DNA from: Lactobacillus xujianguonis
Lineage (GTDB): Bacteria > Bacillota > Bacilli > Lactobacillales > Lactobacillaceae
Direction of reading: 5' to 3'
DNA length: 64,000 bases
Assembly: GCF_004009905.1 (NCBI RefSeq)
Contig: NZ_ML136878.1
Span: 1 to 64,000 of the forward strand
Position numbers and translations under genes: made by a program. Positions 44,073 through 53,099 of this stretch are shown here, in pieces. The notes under the pieces were generated by a model. That model was not told the origin of the DNA and did not search any database. It saw nothing but the letters and a program-made list of their open reading frames with translations. The first letter of the stretch is position 1. Each line of letters opens with the position of its first letter.

Positions 44073-45527
44073 ATGATTGCTAAAAATAAAAACTATGATG
44101 TTGTCGTTGTTGGTTCGGGTGCAGCTGGTCAAGCTGCCGCATTAACTGCTCGCGAAAATGGTGCAAGTGTTTTAATGCTTGAAAAAGGACGCCACACTGG
44201 TGGTTCCGCAAATTACAGTGAAGGACTTTTCGCTGTTAACTCATATTTACAACAAGAAAAAGGTATCAATGTTTCTGGAACTGATGTCTTAAAAGAAGAA
44301 GTAGAATATTCAAAATATAAAGCTGATTCACGAATTTGGCGTGATTATGTGGATTCAAGCGCCGAAAACGTTAAATGGCTCCATGATGAAGGCGTTGAAT
44401 ACGAAGGTGTTCAAGCTATGGGTGCTGGTGAAGCTACCTGGCACATCTACAAAGGCTTTGGGGATGCAGTCATGCACAAAGCTTTACAACCTAAATTTGA
44501 AAAACTAGGTGGTGAACTACTTACTTCAACCTCTGCAGTAGATTTAAAAGTTAATGATGATCATACTAAAATCGTAACCATCAAAGATGAAGCTACTGGT
44601 GAAACTGAAGATATCACTGCTAAAGTGGTTATCTTAGCTGCCGGTGGTTACTTGAACAATGAAAAAATGATGGCTGAAGAAACTAACTACGACTTATCTC
44701 GTTTAATTCCAGTTTCTTCTGGTAAGGGGACTGGAGACGGCTTACGTTTAGGTTGGAGTGTTGGTGCTCGCAAATACTCAACTGGCATGGCAATGCTCTT
44801 TGGTGGATATTTAAAGGATCCTAACGAACCATCTTTCAAGATGATGGGCAGCCAAATGAACGCCGCTGCTGGTCAACAACCATTATTATGGATTAACGAA
44901 AATGGTGAACGTTTTGTTGATGAATCGGTAATTTACAACTTCTCTATGGCTGGTAATGCTTTATACACTCAAAATGAAGTTTATAGCATTCTCGACACTA
45001 AAGTTATCAAGAAGATGGCAAAAGACGGCAACTTTATGGGCCTCGGTGTTTATGTTAAGCGTGGTCAAAAGATGGATAAGCTGCAAGCTGAAATTGACCA
45101 AGCGGTTGCCGATAAGAAACCATTTATTTTCAAAGCAGATTCAATTGAGGAACTTGCTGAAAAGATGGGCTTACCAAAAGACAAATTAGTCAAGACTATT
45201 AAGACATATAATGATTTTGCCAAAAGCGGTGAAGATCAGGAATTTGGTAAAGATCCAGAATACTTACAAGCCGTTGAAGAAGGTCCATTTTATGGCTTTA
45301 AGTTGAATATCGGTGCTTTCTGTACAATGGGTGGTTTAAAAGTTACTCCTGAAAACGAAGTCGAAGACAACGATGGGAAGGTTATTCCTGGTTTATATGC
45401 AGCCGGAAATGATGCTTCAGGTTTAACTGGAGATACTTATGGTCCAAACATGCCTGGTACCTGTGCTGGCTATGCATTCTACTCAGGTAGAAACGCTGCT
45501 CAACATGCACAAAAATATTTGAAATAA
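44073..45527 (+). CDS. Fumarate-reductase-like FAD flavoprotein
   Basis: 484 residues. FAD-binding Rossmann motif VVVGSGAAGQAAALTARENGA with LEKGRHTGGSANYSEG, and the C-terminal FAD loop GLYAAGNDASGLTGDTYGPNMPGTCAGYAFYSGRNAA. It belongs to the FrdA/Fcc3/urocanate-reductase superfamily but has neither the heme nor the FMN-binding domain, and no signal peptide or membrane segment, so the electron donor must be another protein or free flavin. Possible substrates are fumarate, urocanate or another unsaturated acid. Start ATG 44073 after AAAGGAG. Divergent from the LysR regulator. Confidence 0.82.
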   Translation: MIAKNKNYDVVVVGSGAAGQAAALTARENGASVLMLEKGRHTGGSANYSEGLFAVNSYLQQEKGINVSGTDVLKEEVEYSKYKADSRIWRDYVDSSAENVKWLHDEGVEYEGVQAMGAGEATWHIYKGFGDAVMHKALQPKFEKLGGELLTSTSAVDLKVNDDHTKIVTIKDEATGETEDITAKVVILAAGGYLNNEKMMAEETNYDLSRLIPVSSGKGTGDGLRLGWSVGARKYSTGMAMLFGGYLKDPNEPSFKMMGSQMNAAAGQQPLLWINENGERFVDESVIYNFSMAGNALYTQNEVYSILDTKVIKKMAKDGNFMGLGVYVKRGQKMDKLQAEIDQAVADKKPFIFKADSIEELAEKMGLPKDKLVKTIKTYNDFAKSGEDQEFGKDPEYLQAVEEGPFYGFKLNIGAFCTMGGLKVTPENEVEDNDGKVIPGLYAAGNDASGLTGDTYGPNMPGTCAGYAFYSGRNAAQHAQKYLK

Positions 45528-45534
45528 ATCCAGC

Positions 45535-45574
45535 AAAAAAAGCAGCTACTCTTCTGAGAGTAGCTGCTTTTTGA
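45535..45574. terminator. Terminator, copy 2 of a repeated type
   Basis: GCAGCTACTCT - TCTG - AGAGTAGCTGC with A and T runs; perfect arms. It serves the converging flavoprotein and symporter genes. Confidence 0.88.
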
Positions 45575-45619
45575 TTATACAATTCAACCTTTTAAAGTTT
45601 AAAGGGTTGTTTTAAATAT

Positions 45620-47002
45620 TTATACCACCTTTTCTTTTTTGTTAAACAATCTCCCTATCAACATTACGATTAAAGGAGTAAAAATAGCAATATAGGTATC
45701 ATTTATTCCAAAAGGATCACCTAGTAAATACCAAACAGTTGTCAAAATCGTAGTCCCAATTAAAGCAATATTAGCTACTGTAGTATTTCTAAAGGATGGT
45801 AAATAGAAGGCTAATACAGCAACAATAGCAATTGATACTCTTAAGGCTTTAGCAAAGAATGATAATGCCAAAATATTTGGCGACATGAACATGAAAATTA
45901 ATGGTAAGAAGCCAACTATTACTGAAATTATCTTAGTTACCTTTAACTGTGTATGTTCTTCTGGCTTCCAATGTGGTACATAGAAGTCATCGACAACTAA
46001 TGCAACGATCGCTAACGAACAAGCACTTACACCAATAAACACACTAGCCAAAAGACCAATAGCTGTTATTGAAGCTAAGGCCACGTTCATATGTCCTAAG
46101 AAAACAGGCAAAGCATAGAGTGGATTAATATGTGGGAACAACATTTTTGCATAAACACCAATCAAGCCCAAGCCGATGCCAAAAGGTATTACTAAAAATG
46201 CTGCCCAGAATGACGCTTTTTGAGCGTCTTTAGCAGATGGAGTTGAAGCAATCGCTTGTGCGATAAATTGTGTAGAAAAAATGGCACCAGTTGAAGTCAA
46301 AATCCAACCAATAATCGTTCCCCAACCTACTTTACCAGTGATGCTATAGTAATAACTTGGTAACTTAATCATTTCACCACTAGCATTGTGAGAAAGTACT
46401 AATGCTACAGCAAGAACAATTAATACTGCGCAATACTTAAAAAATGTATGAATCATGGTAGTTTTAGCTACACTCTTCATCCCACCAATACTGAAATAAA
46501 TAGTACTTACCACTGCAATAATTATCATTGAAATTGGTAGATTAGTCCCTAATATTTCATGCAACACGCTTGCTCCACTGAAATAAGTATTTAAGTTAAG
46601 CATCAACATTGCGTAGATCATAATTAAAGAAACTATTATTTGAGTCGAACGGCCATACTTTTGCTTTACAGCTCCAGAAATCGTAAAACTGCCAGTTTTG
46701 TATAATCTTTTAACAAAGAACATCCCATACAAAAAGAAACCAATAGCTGCAGCAAACACAGACCAAGCAGCTGCAAAGCCACTTGTATAGGCTCTTTGAG
46801 CAGTTCCTATTACCGCCATAATACCGTTATAGTTAGAAAATAGCATAACCGCTACTACGAAGTATGGTATTCCCTTCCCACCTTGCATGAAATCGGAATT
46901 TGAATGTCCACTCCATTTGTAACTTAAATAAGACGTTATCACAATATAAATGACTACAACTGCCAAAATAATTATTGACATTTTAGGATTCATAATAGAC
47001 AT
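45620..47002 (-). CDS. Sodium:solute symporter (SSS family)
   Basis: 460 residues, about 13 membrane segments. GGKGIPYFVVAVMLFSNYNG (first segments) and ISIGGMKSVAKTTMIHTFFKY are typical of SSS transporters. Downstream of the aldolase gene 47085-48044 in the same direction, but a hairpin lies between them, so partial read-through is expected. In other bacteria SSS carriers pair with DapA-type aldolases for sialic acid or related 2-keto acids; the substrate here is unknown. Confidence 0.85.
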   Translation of the reverse strand: MSIMNPKMSIIILAVVVIYIVITSYLSYKWSGHSNSDFMQGGKGIPYFVVAVMLFSNYNGIMAVIGTAQRAYTSGFAAAWSVFAAAIGFFLYGMFFVKRLYKTGSFTISGAVKQKYGRSTQIIVSLIMIYAMLMLNLNTYFSGASVLHEILGTNLPISMIIIAVVSTIYFSIGGMKSVAKTTMIHTFFKYCAVLIVLAVALVLSHNASGEMIKLPSYYYSITGKVGWGTIIGWILTSTGAIFSTQFIAQAIASTPSAKDAQKASFWAAFLVIPFGIGLGLIGVYAKMLFPHINPLYALPVFLGHMNVALASITAIGLLASVFIGVSACSLAIVALVVDDFYVPHWKPEEHTQLKVTKIISVIVGFLPLIFMFMSPNILALSFFAKALRVSIAIVAVLAFYLPSFRNTTVANIALIGTTILTTVWYLLGDPFGINDTYIAIFTPLIVMLIGRLFNKKEKVV

Positions 47003-47021
47003 GGCGTAATCTCCTCTTACT

Positions 47022-47070
47022 AAAAAAGCGTTATTAGAAGTTGTGTTATAACCCTAACAACGCCTTTTTT
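47022..47070 (-). terminator. Hairpin between aldolase and symporter genes
   Basis: On the minus strand GCGTTGTTAG (47063-47054) pairs with CTAATAACGC (47037-47028), one G-T pair, followed by TTTTTTA. It likely limits transcription of the symporter. Confidence 0.75.
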
Positions 47071-47084
47071 ATTTGCTAAACATT

Positions 47085-48044
47085 TTAAAACTTACTCATA
47101 TCAACTTTACTCAATCCACTAGCCTTAACACCTTCAGCAATAGTTTTCTTGCTTTCTTCGGTTAAAGGTAATACTGGCTTACGCATATGAGCATTCTTAA
47201 ATACACCACGGTCAACTAATACTTGCTTTAATCTAGCATGTGCTTCACCTGAAGGTTGACCTCCTCTATAAATTGCTCTTTCTACTGGGAAGATCTTATC
47301 ATCAACATCATGTAATTCTTGGCATGACCCTGTACGATAAGTCTTGAATGCTTTAGAGATTAATTCTGGAATACAACCTGCAAATCCTAAGATAGCACCA
47401 TCCATGCCTGGGAATAATGAATCACAAATAGTTTCATCGTGACAAGTAAGCAAAGCAGTTTCTGGAGTTTCTTTTCTCAAGGTACGTACTTCTTCTTCAT
47501 AAACAGATTGTACACGAGTACCCATCTTAATTCCCTTTACATGAGGGATCTCCTTACACATTTTAATTAAAGTATCTAATGGATAGAATGCTTTAGTAGT
47601 AGCTGGGTAAAGGTGAATAATAATATCAATATCTGCTCCTTCAGCAATATCTTTAACCCATTCAAATGGTGATTTAGGATTCATACCGAATCTTAACCAC
47701 ATATGTGGTGGCATAAGCAAGATAGCATCTGCACCTGCTTCTTTAGCATCTTTAGCAGTTTCAATTGCTTCTCTAGTATTTTCACTACTTACACCTGATA
47801 CAATCGTCATCTTGTCACCGACTTCATCAGCAGCAATTGCAGTGATGCGTTTACGTTCTTCTCTACTCAAAGCAGTGATTTCACCAGTATGACCATTGGT
47901 AACAATTCCTTGAACACCATCATCATAAAAAGTTTCAAGCCAATCTAAGTACTTTCTAAATTCTGGTTCATTAATTGAATCGTCATCGTTCATTGGAACG
48001 GAAATAGCTGGAAAAATAGTTTTAAAATTCTTAACTTTAACCAT
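47085..48044 (-). CDS. Dihydrodipicolinate synthase/N-acetylneuraminate lyase family aldolase
   Basis: 319 residues, class I aldolase TIM barrel. GIVTNGHTGEITALS is the pyruvate-binding loop (GxxGE), the catalytic Tyr is in IIIHLYPATT and the Schiff-base Lys in HVKGIKMGT. The length (about 319 against 295 for DapA) and the linked SSS carrier and LacI regulator point to a catabolic pyruvate aldolase, not lysine synthesis. Substrate unknown. Start ATG 48044, 10 nt after the LacI gene stop; the two form an operon. Confidence 0.85.
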   Translation of the reverse strand: MVKVKNFKTIFPAISVPMNDDDSINEPEFRKYLDWLETFYDDGVQGIVTNGHTGEITALSREERKRITAIAADEVGDKMTIVSGVSSENTREAIETAKDAKEAGADAILLMPPHMWLRFGMNPKSPFEWVKDIAEGADIDIIIHLYPATTKAFYPLDTLIKMCKEIPHVKGIKMGTRVQSVYEEEVRTLRKETPETALLTCHDETICDSLFPGMDGAILGFAGCIPELISKAFKTYRTGSCQELHDVDDKIFPVERAIYRGGQPSGEAHARLKQVLVDRGVFKNAHMRKPVLPLTEESKKTIAEGVKASGLSKVDMSKF

Positions 48045-48054
48045 TTTAAATCTC

Positions 48055-49047
48055 CTAACAAGTCATTCGACTCATAAACTCAGTATTCAATGCTTGATGT
48101 TGAACTGGTAAATCCTCTAAATTTTCAATTCTAGAAATCAACAAACTCAATGACCGCATTGAAATACTTTTAATTGGGAAAATCGTTGCACTAACTTGTG
48201 TTTGCGAAAAACTACTTGCACTACACCCTGCCAAGCTAACTACTTTAACTTTTTCAGGAACTTTATACTTGTTAGCCTTCAGATATTGCATTACACCTAA
48301 AGACTGCACATCATTTGCTACTAAGAGTGCATCTAAAGAAGGACAATCAGTAAATAATTCAGAAGCTAGATCATATCCTGATTTATTATAAGATTTTGGA
48401 TATTCATTCAAACACTTATAAACTGGAGTCATATGAAGTTGCTTAGTAATTTGCTTGTAGGCAAGTAGTTTTTCTTGATAAGATTGATCTTTAGCATAAC
48501 CATTGATCAATCCGATATTTTTAGCTCCATTTTTTCTCAAATTTTCAATTGCAATTTGTATACTTTGTTTATAGTTTACGGAAACACTATCTAAATTTTT
48601 ATTGACATTTCTAAAGATCTGAACAATTGGGACACCACTTATTTGAATGTCTTCCAGTAAATGGTTATTTTCTCCAGTTCCTGCAATCAATATGCCGTCA
48701 ACTAGGCCATACCGCATTCTTTCTAAAAGATCAGCTTCCTTTTCGGCATCATCATCAGAAATTCCAATAATAATTTTGTAATCAATGGCATTCGCATCTT
48801 TTTCTGCATTTTGGACAAAATCCATAAAGATGTTATATTGCAAATTAGGTACTATGATTCCGATTGTTTTGGTCTTACCCCTTTCGATTACCTTACGTAA
48901 AGTTTGAGGATTATAACTCAACTTTTCTGCAGCTTCTAGTATTCTTTTCTTCGTACTAGGATGCACGTAAATTGAATTGTTTAAAGCCCTCGAAACCGTA
49001 CTTTCATTAACATGTGCCAGTTTTGCGATATCTTTTAAAGTTGCCAT
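48055..49047 (-). CDS. LacI-family transcriptional regulator
   Basis: 330 residues. The DNA-binding helix-turn-helix is ATLKDIAKLAHVNESTVSRALN with the hinge helix around residue 50, then a periplasmic-binding-protein-like effector domain (60-330). Directly upstream of the aldolase gene, so it probably controls the aldolase/symporter genes and itself. A palindromic AAGCGCTT site is 68-82 nt upstream of its start. Confidence 0.9.
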   Translation of the reverse strand: MATLKDIAKLAHVNESTVSRALNNSIYVHPSTKKRILEAAEKLSYNPQTLRKVIERGKTKTIGIIVPNLQYNIFMDFVQNAEKDANAIDYKIIIGISDDDAEKEADLLERMRYGLVDGILIAGTGENNHLLEDIQISGVPIVQIFRNVNKNLDSVSVNYKQSIQIAIENLRKNGAKNIGLINGYAKDQSYQEKLLAYKQITKQLHMTPVYKCLNEYPKSYNKSGYDLASELFTDCPSLDALLVANDVQSLGVMQYLKANKYKVPEKVKVVSLAGCSASSFSQTQVSATIFPIKSISMRSLSLLISRIENLEDLPVQHQALNTEFMSRMTC

Positions 49048-49114
49048 TAGATAGTTCCTTTCACGGGAGTATCACCTAAACTATGAGTAAAGAGGTTAGG
49101 AATCATTCCAGTTA

Positions 49115-49129
49115 AGTAAGCGCTTGCAT
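49115..49129 (-). promoter_or_regulatory. cre box or LacI-type operator
   Basis: On the minus strand TGCAAGCGCTTACT fits TGNNANCGNTNNCA at all but the last base. The core AAGCGCTT is palindromic, so it may be bound by CcpA or by the LacI-type regulator encoded downstream. Confidence 0.55.
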
Positions 49130-49260
49130 CTCTTTACGGTTTTAATGATATTCCATACCTGTTCTAATATCCATAAAATTCGGCTTTTCTGCATATTATT
49201 GCAGAAGTTATGCAAAAGTGAAGTAAACTTATGCACATATTCGCTTTAATTTATGCGTTA

Positions 49261-49300
49261 AAAAGCAGCTACTCTTCTTCTGAGAGTAACTGCTTTTTGA
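49261..49300. terminator. Terminator, copy 3 of a repeated type
   Basis: AAAAGCAGCTACTCT - TCTTC - TGAGAGTAACTGCTTTTT. It ends the histidine-kinase operon (minus strand). Confidence 0.85.
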
Positions 49301-49312
49301 TTTAAATTAGAT

Positions 49313-50587
49313 TTACTTCACATTCTTCAAGCTGACCGTGAACATAATGTCTTCGCCCTTATGGCTAACGGAAATCTTACCATGAAAGATTTCAATTAGT
49401 TCACGTGCCATAGCTAACCCAATGCCAAAGCCGTCTTTTTTCGAATTATGTGATTCATCTTCACGGTAAAAACGATCAAAGAAATGAGTATAATCTTCAT
49501 TTTTACCCTTGCGATAAGTATTACTTACCCGCAAAACCACATTTTTGCTCCAGGTGCTTTTAGCTAACTCAACACGTACTTTACCATGTGGATCACAATA
49601 TTTACGAGCATTATCAAGCAGGATGTTAACCACCTCTGCTAAAGAATGCTGCTCTGCGATTACCTTCAAGTCCTTTTGAATGGAAACTTGATAAGTTAGG
49701 TCATTCTTTTTCATAACTGATTTGAAGTCTTGCGCGCCATCTTCCACAATCTTGGAAAAGTCAACTTTACTTAAGGTCAATTCACCTGTCTCACCAGCTC
49801 TTGCTAAAGAAATTAAGCGATTAACCAATTTAGTTAATTTGGCTACTTGTTCTTTATTACTCTGATTCCACTCAGAATCATTACCAAGCATCTCTTCCAT
49901 TTCGGTATTGGCTGAAATGACAGCTAATGGCGTCTTTAATTCATGCCCTGCATTAGTGATAAACTCTTGCTGCTTATGATAAGTATCTTTGATTGGCTTG
50001 ATTGCTTTACCAGATACTAAAATTAACACCAACGAGAAAATTAATAAGGCTAAAATTCCTAAGGCAATCGCCAAACGAAGAATCAACCAAAAACGTTGAT
50101 AAATTAAAGTTTCATTTAAGAAAACGATTAATTTATGTCCCATTGAATCTTTAGAAACTTGATAAGCATAAGTATTCTCGCCTGATTTAATGTTACCACG
50201 CTTATCTTTTCTTGCTAAAACCTTCTTTAAAAAACTATTGATTTCAGAATTTTTCAGCTTATAAACATTATTATCATTGATCATCTTAATTCGCTGATCA
50301 CTACCGACCACAACGGAGAAGTACCGGTACTGATAAACTGCTTCTGGGTTATATTTACCTGCTAAAAAATTGCGGTTAATTGGGTCATTTTGATTTCCGA
50401 AAGCTGGTTGAGCATTATGTGGTGAAAGATGGCCTTCATTTTTAACTAAAGTAGTTAATACCCGATCAACTTCTTTTTGATTTTGAACATAAGACACACC
50501 AACTAAACTGCCAAGAGTAAGGATTAAGACTAAAAATAGCGCACCGATGGCCGCGCCAATAAACTTCCAGCGAAATTTCTGAATCAT
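49313..50587 (-). CDS. Membrane sensor histidine kinase
   Basis: 424 residues: a membrane helix at about 10-32, an extracellular domain (about 35-160), a second helix (165-190), the dimerisation helix with the His box AGHELKTPLAV, and an HATPase domain with N box LLDNARKY, G boxes DGFGIGLAM. Partner of the OmpR-type regulator 8 nt upstream. Signal unknown. Last gene of the relQ-like/regulator/kinase operon. Confidence 0.9.
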   Translation of the reverse strand: MIQKFRWKFIGAAIGALFLVLILTLGSLVGVSYVQNQKEVDRVLTTLVKNEGHLSPHNAQPAFGNQNDPINRNFLAGKYNPEAVYQYRYFSVVVGSDQRIKMINDNNVYKLKNSEINSFLKKVLARKDKRGNIKSGENTYAYQVSKDSMGHKLIVFLNETLIYQRFWLILRLAIALGILALLIFSLVLILVSGKAIKPIKDTYHKQQEFITNAGHELKTPLAVISANTEMEEMLGNDSEWNQSNKEQVAKLTKLVNRLISLARAGETGELTLSKVDFSKIVEDGAQDFKSVMKKNDLTYQVSIQKDLKVIAEQHSLAEVVNILLDNARKYCDPHGKVRVELAKSTWSKNVVLRVSNTYRKGKNEDYTHFFDRFYREDESHNSKKDGFGIGLAMARELIEIFHGKISVSHKGEDIMFTVSLKNVK

Positions 50588-50595
50588 GTTCTCAC

Positions 50596-51261
50596 CTACT
50601 TAGCTAACTGATAACTACCGCCCTTTTCACCTTCAATGTGAACTGAACTTTGAATTGATTGCAATTTTTGGCGCAAATAAGAAACATAAATCCAGACCAC
50701 TTCACTATTAGCATCTTCATCATTTTTCCAAACATGGTTTAGAATCTCTTGCGTTGATAATGCTTTATTTTCATTTAACATGAAATAAGTCATTAATTGT
50801 GTTTCTTGTCGATTTAACCGAATCGAATTGTGACTGTCTAATTCTTGCTCAGCGACCTTGAGTTTAACATCCCCGACCGCTAATTCATCAGGGGTATAGT
50901 CATCTTCACGTCTTTCCATTGAACGCAGACGTGCCAACAATTCTTTTAGAGAAAATGGCTTGGTCAGGTAATCATCAGCACCACTATCTAGGCCAGTTAC
51001 GCGATCATCGACCTCTGCTTTAGCAGTTAACATGATCACGTAGGTCTTGTCACCACTATGTCTAATCTCTTTTAAGGCAGTAATTCCATCCATCACTGGC
51101 ATCATGATATCTAAAATCATGACATCATAAGAATTCTCCTTGGCATGTTCAACAGCTTTTTGACCATTATCAACGGGATCAACCTCATAGCCGGACTTTT
51201 CCATTGCTACGGTCAACACTCTTAATAGTTGTGGTTCATCTTCTGCTACTAAAATCTTCAT
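50596..51261 (-). CDS. OmpR/PhoB-family response regulator
   Basis: 221 residues. Receiver with VAEDEPQ, the phosphoacceptor Asp in VMILDIMMPVMDG and Lys in YLTKPFSLKEL; winged-helix output domain (125-220) with LNRQETQLMTYFM and VWIYVSYLRQKL. It starts 3 nt after the stop of the (p)ppGpp synthetase gene and precedes its kinase. Confidence 0.92.
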   Translation of the reverse strand: MKILVAEDEPQLLRVLTVAMEKSGYEVDPVDNGQKAVEHAKENSYDVMILDIMMPVMDGITALKEIRHSGDKTYVIMLTAKAEVDDRVTGLDSGADDYLTKPFSLKELLARLRSMERREDDYTPDELAVGDVKLKVAEQELDSHNSIRLNRQETQLMTYFMLNENKALSTQEILNHVWKNDEDANSEVVWIYVSYLRQKLQSIQSSVHIEGEKGGSYQLAK

Positions 51262-51264
51262 TCA

Positions 51265-51876
51265 TTAATCCTCTTCCCTAATTAGTTGGCGAATCGTCTG
51301 CATACTAACATCACAAGATGCTAATTCATCAGCGACACGTTTCAATTCTCGTCCAATCATCTCTGGATTTTTGATTTGATGTTTGTACTTCATTTCGTGT
51401 TCCAAACTTGCCCAAGTATCCATCGCAATCGTTCTGAGCTGTACTTCAACAAAGTAGTGTCCTGGAATATTGCCATCAAGATCTTTGTCGGGAACTGTAA
51501 CATCTAAGATCATATGGTAAGAGCGATAACCATTGGGCTTGGCATTAGTAATGTAGTCTTTTTCTTTAACAACACTGACATTATCCCAACTTTTAATTGC
51601 AGCAATGCAAAGATAAATATCATCGATGAAGTTGCAAACAACACGTAAGCCAACACTATCGCGATTTACTCGTAAAGCTGAATGTTCATTTAGCGGCAGG
51701 CCCTTACGTTGACACTTCTCTTCCATGCTCTTTTCACTTTTAACGCGGCCACGTAAGTGCTCATACAATCGTTCATGATGTTGTGCTTCATAATTTTGAT
51801 TAAGTTCTTTAAATTGCCCCATCATTTGAGTCAACAATTTATCCAATGTGGGTGCGTACTCTCCGTAAATATTCAA
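51265..51876 (-). CDS. Small alarmone synthetase (RelQ/YjbM-like)
   Basis: 203 residues containing only the RelA/SpoT synthetase domain: RGRVKSEKSMEEK (pyrophosphate donor site), LRVVCNFIDDIYLC, KPNGYRSYHM and EVQLRTIAMDTWASLEHEMKYK (G-loop and catalytic Glu). No hydrolase or regulatory domain. It makes (p)ppGpp from ATP and GDP/GTP. The frame opens at 51924, but AGAGGGGA lies before TTG 51876 (LNIYGEY), so I take that TTG. It heads an operon with a two-component system. Confidence 0.85.
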   Translation of the reverse strand: MNIYGEYAPTLDKLLTQMMGQFKELNQNYEAQHHERLYEHLRGRVKSEKSMEEKCQRKGLPLNEHSALRVNRDSVGLRVVCNFIDDIYLCIAAIKSWDNVSVVKEKDYITNAKPNGYRSYHMILDVTVPDKDLDGNIPGHYFVEVQLRTIAMDTWASLEHEMKYKHQIKNPEMIGRELKRVADELASCDVSMQTIRQLIREED

Positions 51877-52047
51877 CAAAAATCCCCTCTTTTTGTTAGT
51901 TTGTTGTCCTATGTTAGCAAGCAAATTTGATTTTTCTTTGAAGAAGTATTAAAAATCTGATTTATATTACTTTTCAGTAATTACAATTACGTAATTATGA
52001 TTACTGTAATCGTAATTATCGTAAACATAATTATTATAATTTAATTC

Positions 52048-52077
52048 AAAAAAGAAACTCCATCAAAATGGAGTCTC
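52048..52077 (-). terminator. Terminator of the 304-residue unknown gene
   Basis: On the minus strand GAGACTCCAT - TTTG - ATGGAGTTTC then TTTTTT. Confidence 0.85.
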
Positions 52078-52087
52078 TGAATATATT

Positions 52088-53002
52088 CTATTTTTGGTTA
52101 AACTTTTGCGCTAATGCCTCGAGCGGTGATAATTCCTGCTTATTAGAACCCGAAAACTGCTCATGGAACCAATCTGAAGCTAGTGCCTGCTTGATTTTCG
52201 GTTGAACGTCCTTGTCTAAGCCATATTTTTCTAAAGCCTTAGCCAACTTACTGTTAGAAATATAGCAGTATTCACTATTAGAATTAGCCTTATCTTCTTT
52301 AGCTTGTTTACCGATTTTTACTAGTTCTTCAACCAAGTCATCATGCTTTTTAAGTAATTCAACGCCGGCTTTTTGCAACTGTGCCTGCTTTTCTTTGACC
52401 AGATTTTGTTTCTTTTCTAGCTCAGCTTTTTCTGTTTCATAATCAAGCACATCGTATTTAATATCACTCTCAAAGTCATTACCCTTGTGACATTCAATGG
52501 GTAGTGGCTTTTCTTGTTGGTCTTGCCATTTTACAAAAGCATCCATGAAGTACGGCACCAGTGGTCGACCCATTTTGTCATAGAACTTATAGTTAAGGTT
52601 CATGATCATCCCGATAATCGCAGCGTGTTCTTCAGGAATAGCTTTCGTCTCCCGTTCATTCAAAAGTTGAATCTTAGTTGGATAAGACAATTCATAATCC
52701 TTCTTGTCTTTGTTAATGAAGCCTTTGCTGTACTCTGAAACCCGACCGTTGAACTGGAGCCGATCCCCTTCTTGCAGCAAACCTAAGTCAGCAAAGCCCT
52801 TAGTCAGATTAAGCCACAAATGATCAGCAATTATTTGCGGATGCTCCGGATCATCGACCATGATCAAATTACGAACAACCATCGTTGGACTATATAATTC
52901 TCCACGCATACTATCGTGATAACGTTTGTAGCCATATTTACCAAAGTCAGCCTGAAAAGTGTGCCGATCTTCTGAACCAATTTTTCCTAAAATCTTTCTC
53001 AT
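52088..53002 (-). CDS. Unknown 304-residue protein with a long coiled coil
   Basis: Not recognised. Residues about 40-115 (MVVRNLIMVDDPEHPQII ... EGDRLQFNGRVSEY) could be an OB-fold-like beta barrel, as in nucleic-acid-binding proteins; about 180-235 is a Glu/Lys/Gln-rich coiled coil; the rest is helical. No signal peptide or membrane segment. Start ATG 53002 after GGGGAAAGA. It stands alone between two terminators. A nucleic-acid-linked role is only a guess. Confidence 0.75.
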   Translation of the reverse strand: MRKILGKIGSEDRHTFQADFGKYGYKRYHDSMRGELYSPTMVVRNLIMVDDPEHPQIIADHLWLNLTKGFADLGLLQEGDRLQFNGRVSEYSKGFINKDKKDYELSYPTKIQLLNERETKAIPEEHAAIIGMIMNLNYKFYDKMGRPLVPYFMDAFVKWQDQQEKPLPIECHKGNDFESDIKYDVLDYETEKAELEKKQNLVKEKQAQLQKAGVELLKKHDDLVEELVKIGKQAKEDKANSNSEYCYISNSKLAKALEKYGLDKDVQPKIKQALASDWFHEQFSGSNKQELSPLEALAQKFNQK

Positions 53003-53062
53003 TATCTTTCCCCACTAGTCACTTTCTAATAAATCTATTTTATCGTAATTCGAGGGCAAAGA

Positions 53063-53092
53063 AAAAGGCAGCTCATCAATTCGAACTGCCTT
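53063..53092 (-). terminator. Terminator of the LPxTG protein gene
   Basis: On the minus strand GGCAGTTC - loop - GAGCTGCC then TTTTTC, 8 nt after the stop. Confidence 0.75.
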
Positions 53093-53099
53093 AATTATC

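Noticed and set aside
47085-48044. Lysine-biosynthetic DapA
   Set aside because: Linked to a symporter and LacI regulator, not to dap genes; longer than typical DapA.
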